Notes under the pieces: generated by a model
Seen by the model: only the letters and a program-made list of their open reading frames with translations
The model's database searches: none
Told to the model about the DNA's origin: nothing
Part shown: in pieces, positions 19,240 to 27,526 of the stretch
Layout of the letters: each line of letters opens with the position of its first letter
How positions within the stretch are numbered: position 1 is the first letter of the stretch
Program-made: the position numbers and the translations under genes
Origin: Fomitopsis serialis
Taxonomy: Eukaryota > Basidiomycota > Agaricomycetes > Polyporales > Fomitopsidaceae
Assembly (NCBI RefSeq): GCF_022376445.1
Contig: NW_025955437.1
Coordinates: 1-27,526, forward strand
Direction of reading: 5' to 3'
DNA length: 27,526 nt

Positions 19240-22200
19240 ATGAGCCAACCCAAGAAGCAGACGGCCACACGACGAAATGGGAAGTCCAAAGCGGTCAGTC
19301 GACTCCGACCCCTACACGAGAAGCGCAGACGCCACAGCTCCGCTAACGTGTTTCCCCAGGCAGGACAGAGGACCCTCTTCGATCACTTTTCTGCTATATC
19401 ATCTGCTACGGGGCCCGCGACATCGTCGTCAGGGGATGCGGGTTTCGTGGGGGGCGTTGAGGATACACAATCCAGTGACATCGAAATAGTGGAAACAGTG
19501 GAGCCTTCGTCCAGTGCCCTTCTCACGGATGTGGATGCTCTTAGTGACACGACAAACGAGGGTTCAGACGTCGCCGTAGGTATGTGGCCCCTGATACGGT
19601 TGCGTCGCCCATTGACGGTAGAAGATAGACAATGCTGCGAAAGCTTCAATTGGCAAGCGGAAACCTGCGACAGTCCGGGCGAAACACCGTTCCAAACCGA
19701 TGTTGTCACAAGGGTCTGTACCCTCTCCTGGGAGCTCACAAACAACTTTGGAAGGGCAAAGCCGTGACGATCCCATCATTCTCGACTCCAGTCCAATCCG
19801 ACCAGTGAATAGCAACCGCGTATCGAACAAACCGTTCTATTCCATATTTGCTTCAAAGAAGGCACCTCCGACCATCTCGGCCCCGTCCAATTCGTCCACA
19901 GGAGAGTCCTCGCTGTCCAGCCGCCTGAACAAGCGGGGTATAGCTGTCCCGTACCCCGCACGCGACACCCAGCACGTCCGGGCAGATCAGACAAACTTCT
20001 CCACTCCTCCATGCCCTTTCGAACGCCGCTTGAACGGCGCCCGCACAGCTTCCCAGGCCGGCGCCGCTCAACTCCCCCAACTAGCCTACGGATACAGCAC
20101 GGGGAATTACAAACGCCAGCATAACGAGTCATTGCCCGGCGATATCGCGTTCACGAGTGGGACCGATCGTTACCCTCAACATGAGGGTGACAGCACACCT
20201 GTCAACGCCCCGCCCGCCGCCTGTGACCCGGGTGCCGCCTCTCGAATGCTCACTGACATCCCTGCCAGCCACAAGTCGTACCCCGCCATCGAGCGCCTTG
20301 TCAATCGCACACAGTCGGAAAGCAACAATGAAGCAAGCTCCCCACCGTTGTCACAAGAGCTCTGGACAGATAAATGGCGTCCTCGGCGCGCAGACGAGGT
20401 CCTCGGCAACGAAGACCGAGCATTGTACCTTCGTGCCTGGCTGCTTGCCCTAAAGCTTCATATCGAGACTACCTCAGCATCCTCGCACGACTTGCGTGGC
20501 GCCGAAGGCAAGGGTGGAGCTGGGAAGAAGAGACAACAGCTCCTTAAGCCACGGGGTACAAAGAGACCCCAAGTTGTCCGCCAAGTGGACAGGCGGAAGA
20601 AACGGAGACGGCTGGACTCGGAGGAGCCGGACGACTCGTGGATCGTGGACGACGAATCGGACGACGACCCTGGGGTCGATGAAGCCCGCAACGATGCCGG
20701 AAGTGAGGACGAGTTGGCATTTTGTCAGCAGACTTACTCGCGGCTACAGCGTGTCGTGGAAGAAGTCGAAGGACAACCTTGTCTTGATCCTGCCGCGACG
20801 ACCGCGGAAGCAGAAGAGGACAAGTTCCCGAGTTCTCGCACCGCGCCACTCATTTTGGAAATCAGCTACACAACACCATTCTCCTGAGCGGGCCGTCGGG
20901 ATGCGGTAAGACTTCTGCCGTCTACGCGTGTGCAGAGGAGCTGGGATGGGAAGTCTTCGAAGTCTATCCTGGTATTGGTGAGCGGAGCGGCGCGGCGCTG
21001 AATAAGCTCATCGGGGACGTTGGTAAGAATCATATCGTCAAACAGACCCAGCGTCAGCACAAGACATTCTTTTACGGCAACGGCGCTGCGCAAGATCCGA
21101 GCATATCGGTCGATGGCGAGGTGACCCAGAAGGCAGGGGGCCGTAAACGCGCCCTCAAGCGAGTCGACTCGGAGAGCGGTTTGGACGAGGAAGGGTCAAG
21201 CCAGACCGACCATACGGCCTCTGCCGGGTTGACCGCTCTGCCCTCCGAGCATCCGCCGGTCTCCCAGTCCATCGTGTTGATAGAGGAAGTGGACGTGCTG
21301 TACGACAGTGACGCCAACTTCTGGCCGTCCATGATCAATATTATAAAGGAATGTCGTCGACCCGTCGTTATGACATGCAACGGTTGGTACTTATTGTATT
21401 GTCGTACAGTCTTTCGATCATTTATCTTGGCTGTGTTGCAGATGCGTCCTTGGTTCCCATCGCAGACCTTCCTCTTCAAGAAATCCTCACCTTCACACCA
21501 ACAGCACCGGCACTCGCCACGTCTTATTTACAGTGCGTGTCTATCCTTGAGCAGCGACCTCTAGAACGATCTGCTGTCTCGCGGCTGTACGAGCGTGTAG
21601 GAGAAGTGCCGTGTGGATACGCTGGAAGCTGCTCGACAGATTCTCCTACTCGCTGCCCAGATCTTAGGCAAGCACTGCTGCAGCTACAATTCGGCGACCT
21701 AGACATTCCGACAGATTCCCCTGCGACGTCTGCCAGGGCCATACCCCAGGCGTCTGGCTCTCACGACTCTCATTCTCTCGATATACCATTGGAGGCCGCA
21801 CAGGAAGACTTGCGTGTCATCCGTGGCGTGGACAAACTATACAACACCCTATCCTTCGCAGACTGTCATTTGCACCGGAAGCAGCTGGACGACCTCGTGG
21901 TGCGTTCGTTGTACTGAATCAGATTGCGAATGAGCCTGATCGTTGACTTTCAGGATACCATGACCGATTCGGGTGCAGCAAACGATGAACTGGGCTACAT
22001 TGTGCTGCACAACGACGCCTCGACAGTGCGGCCCGCGCCCATAAACACGTCCTTCTATCACGAAGACGCAGTGATGATGGAAACCCTCCTATCTAACTGG
22101 GAAAACCTCTGTTCGTCCATGCGCGGCACCCCTACAGGGCTACGCGGCAGTATTATTCCGTGTCGAGAACCTGCCGAGCAATTGTTCTCCGTCCTGCAGG

Positions 22201-22475
22201 AGCTCCAGGTGCCATTCGACACGCTCGCAAATCCATTGGCCGCATTCCTTGATTACGGGCCATGGTTGAGGCGTATGGTTGCTCTCGATGACGCAGCCGA
22301 GGCAATCTACCTGGAGTCGCAGGCCAGCAAGGACGGGGTGCGCAAGACCAGGAACAGTCTCAAGGCCGTCCGGCCTGTCCGCTACGTACCCATCAGCGAG
22401 AGCGACCGGCGGATACTGGCGCACCCGCACTGCGGCCGTGATCGAAGGTCTATGGGCATATGTTTTGTATCATAA
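19240..22475 (+). CDS. ELG1: Elg1/ATAD5-type PCNA unloader (RFC-like AAA+ ATPase)
   Basis: Exons are 19240-19293, 19360-19579, 19629-21382, 21442-21899 and 21954-22475, about 1,000 aa. The N-terminus is Ser-rich and disordered. It has a PIP-like motif QRTLFDHF (residues 21-28) and two SUMO-interaction-like motifs, DIEIVE and DDPIILDSS. LWTDKWRPRRADEVLGNE opens the RFC-like region. Walker A is GPSGCGKT (20890-20913), followed by YACAEELGWEVFEVYPGIG, and Walker B is IVLIEEVDVLYDSD (from 21271). SYLQCVSILEQRPLE and a helical C-terminal region follow. This fits Elg1/ATAD5, which replaces Rfc1 in a clamp-unloading complex and removes PCNA from DNA. Between DELAFCQQTY and THFGNQLHNTI the frame changes within 20750-20850. 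Either a short unrecognised intron or one missing base (for example in GCGCCACT) explains it. The C-terminus after RRILAHPH is unlike relatives I know. Confidence 0.88.
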
Positions 22476-23276
22476 TGGGGGACGTCGCGCTCGGTCAACA
22501 CGTTTTGTTACGCAGATTTCCAAAGCTCAGACGATGGCTTGCATAGCCTGCCGCGAAGTCCTTGTGCAGCTTCTATTCGCTCTATCTGCACCGTGAATGC
22601 TACTGTCTTGACATTCGCCCGTGGCACCTGCCTGGCTCGTCTCGCGTTGATCGAGCTTGATGCACGGCAACTTTAGATTATCGGCGGGCAGACATCTATG
22701 TTACCTGCGCGGGAACCATGAACACGACCGGGCGTCCCTGGATGGAGTTGCCGTAGGTGGGTACTGCTTGGTGGCTGAATCCACGATCCCTACGATCGAA
22801 GCTGAAGCGGGCCATGTGGCCGACGGGCTCACAGCTTACTCAAGCGTGGTGAAACAGGCTAGTGACTTTCAAGATGTAATGGCGATCAGCAAGATTCAGT
22901 GAGCGCGACTTCTCTCGTGGCAAGGCGATCGATACCATCGCGCGAGCCAGAACGACTCGGAGTGATAAAATTGGTGTGCGGAGCCTGCAGAGAGTTAAGG
23001 TAGGAGCCAAGTTTCGAGGACGGCCGCTCGGGCGAGTGTGTCTGAAGCGCGGAGACCGATGTGACTCGGAGAATAGTTAAGGGAAATGGCAAGTATCAAA
23101 CAATGTACCCTATTCAGGAAGACTGGTACTATAGATAGCCACGTGGGCGGGGTGGCAGCCACGCGTCTGAGTTCTTTCCAACGATCCTTACCGTGGACGC
23201 GACCTCCGTTAAAGCTGCCTGTGCCCGGCCTCTCCCCACCGCCTCTCTGGCCCCTGCCCGTCCTCGTCCTCGCCGC
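22476..23276. other. ELG1 3' flank and bHLH gene promoter
   Basis: This 801-bp region has no supported gene. An 81-codon frame (22657-22902) has no recognisable feature. A perfect E-box, CACGTG, lies at 23140-23145, about 130 bp before the bHLH start codon, next to GGGCGGGGTGG. A C/T-rich leader fills 23215-23276. Confidence 0.5.
23140..23145. promoter_or_regulatory. E-box CACGTG upstream of the bHLH gene
   Basis: This is a palindromic CACGTG in GCCACGTGGGCGGGG, followed by a GC-box-like run. A second copy lies at 23831-23836, inside the first intron of the same gene. CACGTG is a typical bHLH site, so self-regulation is possible but unproven. Confidence 0.4.
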
Positions 23277-25460
23277 ATGGATCGTCCGGGACCCGCACAC
23301 TCATCAGCATCGGAGTCCGCCAGTAGCACTATTTCCTCCGGCACCGCCTCCCAACCCCTTCCGCACCTCCACCTGCTCTGGGCCCCCGACATTCGCCCGT
23401 CACTCCCCTCGCTCCCCTCGAATTCCTCCAAAATCAGCGCAGAGGATCCATCACCGACCCCTCGCTGCACGCCAGACCATCGCTTCCGGCGCATCTTGCC
23501 AACGGCACTCCCTTGAACAACCTCCGACCACCCTTCCGCCGCCCCAGCTTCCCCTCGAGTCCCAGCTTCGGCCCCTCTACGCTGTATCACGATGCGTCTC
23601 GACCGCCGCCAGGCCCTCACCGCGCATCTTCACCGTTTCGATTCGGCGATGCAAGCATGCCGCCGCCAGAGAGCAGTAAGACGCGGCCACGACGAGCACC
23701 GCGATCGTCCTCTGTCGATGCAGGCAGGAGGACAGTTCTAACCGATAGCATACCAGAGCTTGAGAGTGATGTTGGAAAGAGTACACGCGACAGCCGGGTA
23801 GAAAATAGATTTAGAGGTAATGCTGGCGCCCACGTGCAGTGCAGCTCAGCGAATTCACACTTCGGCTACAGACTCCAGCAGGGCGCAGGGGAGTGACGAC
23901 ATGGAGGTTGATCCGCAGGAGCATGGGCAGCCCCAGGAACGTGGTGGTGGGTTGCAACGCCTGCATGCCTTCCGTGAACCGGCCGAGGTGGGGTACAACG
24001 CGCGGCGACATTCCATTGCCGCTGGGTCGCCAAGTTTGAGCCTGGACAGACACTCACCGGGGTGGCCTCAAGGCACGAAACGCAAAATACCCTCCGAACA
24101 GGACACGCCGTCTCCTGGGAACCAGGAGATCGATCCGCTGTTCGCTGGGCCGGGGGCTGCGAGCGCGATCAGTGATGAAGGTGGCGGACCCGCGCCAAAG
24201 CGGCGTGGGTCGGCGTTCGACACGCAAAAAATCGCACAGCTGAGCCTGAATGACCGACGAAACTCTGTGGATGCGCGGCTGGGCGGGGGAACGGGGGATC
24301 GTGGTGGTCGGGCGAGAGACGGGACTCTGCCGCGAGCTCGTCGTTGAGCGCGTCTACGCCTCCGTCGGCATTTTCCGGCGAATCGCCACATGGCCGACCT
24401 CCTGGCGGCATCGCTACTTTCGCGTGGCCTGCCAACCCGCAGGATCAAGCTGCAATGCACAGCGAGGCCAACGTTAATATGGCGGGGCTCGCAGTGCATC
24501 CCTACGATCCCCTCACCATCATGCCTCCACTCGCATTCGCCCCAGATCGCCGTATGTCGGTCCCCAACCTCCCACCAGAAAATTTGCCCACCCCGCCGTC
24601 CACGGGCCCGACGCGGGTGCTCCGGTCACGCTCCCGCCCTCCGTCGCGTGTCCGCGGCGCGAGTCAATCAGACCCCAGTAATGTCGCCGGTCCTTCGTCT
24701 GGCGCAGGCCAGACAGACGAGCAGCAGCCCAGGAACTCCATCGCCAATTGAAGGACGGATCCACGCCCTACTCGCGCTCCCCGGAGCTGCGGGTATCCCA
24801 CAAGCTCGCCGAGAGGAAGAGGAGAAAGGAGATGAAGGAGCTGTTCGACGAGCTGCGCGAGCACCTCCCAGCAGACAGAGGCATGAAGGCGAGCAAGTGG
24901 GAGATATTAAGCAAAGGTGCGTTCATGCTGCACGCGCTACGCGACCATCGCTTACGCGCCCGCCGGTCTTTGTCGCCTTTGTCGTGCCTTTCTCCCGTAG
25001 CGATTGACTTTATCAACAATCTTAAGCACACCTGCAATGAAATGCAGCGCGAGATCGACATGTTGCGCCATGATGTAGAAACCATGCGCCATGGAATACC
25101 GCCACCCTACGGTGGAGGACCTCCACCACCGGGTGTGATGTATGGTCATGGCCCACCACCTGTTGGCGTCCCTCCGTATCCTCATCCTGGACCACCCCAT
25201 TCCGGGCCACCACCCCAGGACCGCCGTCTTCTTCCCACCAACCGCCTCCACCACACCATGTGCCACCTCCCGGTCAACCGCTTCCTCCTCACCAGCATCC
25301 AATGCACCAACCTGGCCCTCATCCTCATGCGCCTCCAGACGATCCCGCATCACGACCTGCATCCTCACAAAGTATATACCCGCCCGGCATCGGTCCTGCG
25401 TCAATGATGCCACCTCCAGGGCCGAGCATGCTCGCTCCGAAGCCAGATCCGTCGTCATAG
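23277..25460 (+). CDS. bHLH transcription factor, basidiomycete type, several frame slips
   Basis: The start MDRPGPAHSSAS is at 23277 and the stop at 25458-25460. Introns are about 23798-23888 (or 23817-23878) and 24917-25000. The bHLH domain is split by the second intron. The basic region and helix 1 are SHKLAERKRRKEMKELFDEL, then a loop HLPADRGMKASKWEIL, and helix 2 is AIDFINNLKHTCNEMQREID. The basic part has H-x3-E-R-x-R-R-like spacing, consistent with E-box binding. Upstream blocks NQRRGSITDPSLHA, PAPKRRGSAFDTQKIAQLSL and WWSGERRDS, and a Pro/His-rich tail (PPPPHHVPPPGQPLPPHQHP), also fit one protein. These blocks lie in different frames, with apparent one-base losses near 23430, 24285 and 25220 and probably one near 24730. 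Each can be repaired by one base in a homopolymer. The gene is either damaged by sequence error or a recent pseudogene. Targets are unknown. Confidence 0.8.
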
Positions 25461-26058
25461 GACTGGCGGCGCACCCATGATCGCATTCCCTCGATTATAG
25501 GCTCGAGTTGCTCGCTGGGCGCGGGCCCTCATGTGCCGTTCGGCGCGCATCGTTTGCAAACATGGATTGGAAGTGGGCTTCGTAGCCTCGCGTTGCACGC
25601 GGACTACACGTTTGTAGGGTAGGAGACGACTATATTTGACGACGCTCACGAACTTATTGACCCAGTAATTAATGTAAACTCTTGGACTTCGCATTTCCTG
25701 TAGAGGCCTTGCAAGTAAATCGTTGTCTTGTCCATTACATTAGCACTGTACAGCCGCAATGCATGTGTGTTCTCATTCGACGAGCTGCCAGTGGATGAGC
25801 GAATTAACTGCGTCCGCGAATCTGAGATTGAGTGTACGATCTCTGGTGCCCGATTTGGTCATTGCGCTCGGAGCCTTGGACAAGGACGCGCGGTAGTCAT
25901 CCCCGCCACACCATGCTCTGACCCCGACCGCCACCATCCCTCCCACCACTCCCCGTCGATCCCTTCTGAATTGCCTCAGACTGACAGGGAACGACTAGAC
26001 TGCCTCTGATACCCCCTTTCTACATCTATCCACCGACAAACTAGACGCGGTCGCAGCG
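25461..26058. other. bHLH 3' flank and TFIIF-alpha promoter
   Basis: This 598-bp gap has no supported gene. The middle (25620-25750) is AT-richer and likely contains the 3' UTR end. The last 200 bp form a C-rich leader ending GTCGCAGCGATGG at the TFIIF start. Confidence 0.5.
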
Positions 26059-27526
26059 ATGGCCCCGAAACGCTCAGGCATGGACTTGCTCTTCCATCCG
26101 AAGAAAAAGACGACCCAGGCATCCCCTCGGAAAAAGGAAGGCACACCCTCTGGGGCTCCCTCGGGCAGTCCTTCACCGACGAAATCCCCACGCGCGCCGC
26201 TGGCGAAGCCACGGCCACCGAAACCTCAAGATAACGATGACGACTTGCAGCCCCCACCGCCCGAGGGCCCTTACCAGGAGTTCAAGCTGGTCTCTTCCCA
26301 GCTGAACGGGTGGAAGTATGACGTGATGAAGTTCGACTCGCGGAAGCCGGTCGACTTCAAGGATTGGGAAAAGCCTATAAAGCTGAACAGGAAGGAGCCT
26401 CGCCGCGAGCCCGAAGATACCGCCAGCATCGAGGGACCGAAGCCCGTAGGGCCCATGCTTGGGCCGGATGGGAAGCCTGTTGTTGGGCCGGATGGACGTA
26501 TTGTGATGGTGGATGCGGAGGGACGGCCAATACGGGCTGGCGAGGGTGGGAGCACGGGTGGCGACAGGGGGAAGGACAAGCCTGGGCAGAAGAAGCGGTT
26601 CCAGAAGAAGACGAGGCAGGTCTTCCTGGTGCCAGACGAGGTGCGGAAGCTCAGGAGGGAGGAGCGGTTCCCGTGGGTAATAGAGGACTCGGCTGGAGAT
26701 GAGACTTGGGTGGGGAAGATGGAGGAGGTGGCGAAGTCGGAGACACATTGCATGTTCATGCCTGCCGACAATAGTACGTTCAAGCTCGTCCCAGCACATC
26801 GATGGTACAAGTTCCAAAAGAAACCAAAGTACCGTGTACCGACGCTGGAGGAAGCGGAAAAGATGGTAAGTACTCGACACCGCTGTGACGGCGTCATGCT
26901 ACATTGTGCTCCGCCCTTAGATGAGCAACATCAAGAAGAACCAAGACCCTGAACGTTGGCTGCTGCGCAAGCGGAACGGTCAGGGCCCGTCGGTGGAGAC
27001 TGCCGCTTTGTTCAAAGCTGAACGCGAAGGCAGTGGTGGCCCTGTGCCAAGCTCGAGTCTCGGCCCAGGGGGCCGCCGTCTCAAGGCGGTTGACGACGGA
27101 ATGAGCGGTCTATTCGGAGATGACGAGGAGGAGGAGGGCGAGGGTGAGGGTGAGGGCCGTAGACGGAAAATGAAGCGCGAGCTTGGTGCGGAGGGTGACG
27201 TTGACGAGATGGACTTCGAGGAGACATTCGAGGATGATGAGCAGAACATGGAGCCCGATGATCGGGATGATGAGGAGGCGAAGGAGCTTGAGGTACGTTA
27301 CTTCGCGAAGTGCGAGTTATATTCGTGTGCTGACTTAGTCATACAGGAGCGGCTCAAGAGAGAGTACAAGAACGCGAACAAGACTCGGGAGGGATACGTC
27401 GACGAGTCAGAGGACGAGGACGAACCGACGCTCACCCGGGCGGGCAAGGGTTTACGCAAGACCCTGCAGAAGCTTGAGAAGGACGGAGGTTACGAGGAGA
27501 GCGATGATGACGAGAATCCCTACGCG
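26059..27526 (+). CDS. TFG1: Transcription initiation factor IIF alpha subunit (RAP74/Tfg1), 3' end off the edge
   Basis: Exons are 26059-26865, 26921-27292 and 27347 to the window end. Introns are 55 nt (GTAAGT) and 54 nt (GTACGT). The first 453 residues are visible. A basic Pro/Ser/Lys-rich leader is followed by YQEFKLVSSQLNGWKYDVMKF. Then come PWVIEDSAGDETWVGKMEE, MFMPADNSTFKLVPAHRWYKF and MSNIKKNQDPERWLLRKRNG. These are the hallmark pieces of the N-terminal TFIIF-alpha domain that forms the triple barrel with the beta subunit. TFIIF binds RNA polymerase II, helps place it at promoters and aids early elongation. The C-terminal half seen here is very acidic (DDEEEEGEGEGEGRR, FEDDEQN). A glycine-rich GPDGKPVVGPDG insert interrupts the barrel domain. 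The winged-helix C-terminus lies beyond the window. Confidence 0.94.

Noticed and set aside
20496..20909. Open frame overlapping the ELG1 linker
   Set aside because: Its translation is Arg/Trp/Ser-rich and without motifs; the ELG1 frame over the same bases has a charged linker leading into the Walker A.

Overview
The window is nuclear DNA from a filamentous basidiomycete, most likely an Agaricomycete. Genes are cut by many introns of about 50-65 nt with GTRNGT-like donors, CTRAC/CTGAC branch points and short exons. The products are fungal: a MARVEL-like membrane protein, endopolyphosphatase Ppn1, an RFX factor, Bfr1, Nhp2, a JMJD7-type hydroxylase, an Elg1/ATAD5 clamp unloader, a basidiomycete-style bHLH factor and TFIIF-alpha. 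I saw no operons, rRNA, tRNA, CRISPR array or intact transposon. Gene models were spliced by hand from the sequence and have no transcript support.

Layout. 1-1172 (minus): four-TM MARVEL-like protein whose hydrophilic tail carries 10-residue tandem repeats and runs off the left edge. 1173-5559: 4.4 kb in which I can support no gene; it holds a strong inverted repeat (about 3349-3902) and a 75-bp imperfect direct repeat. 5695-6301 (plus): small four-exon gene of unknown function with a clear TATA box. 6860-9994 (plus): PPN1, 16 exons including a 5-nt microexon and one 529-nt intron. 10447-13426 (plus): RFX factor. 13774-15607 (minus): BFR1, convergent with RFX. 15912-16680 (minus): NHP2. 17520-18994 (minus): JMJD7-like. 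19240-22475 (plus): ELG1-like, divergent from JMJD7 across a 245-bp promoter with three ACGCGT boxes. 23277-25460 (plus): bHLH factor. 26059 to the right edge (plus): TFIIF alpha, incomplete.

The genes are unrelated housekeeping and regulatory genes: vacuolar polyphosphate turnover, transcription, mRNP and snoRNP biology, protein hydroxylation and PCNA unloading. They do not form a pathway or cluster. I did not find a convincing new multi-gene system.

The most notable observations are the PPN1 microexon, the inverted repeat near 3.35-3.90 kb, the MCB-like boxes upstream of ELG1, and a recurring one-base reading-frame slip in four genes. Every slip goes in the same direction and can be explained by one base missing from a short homopolymer. 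That looks like sequence-level indel error, although real gene decay is not excluded.
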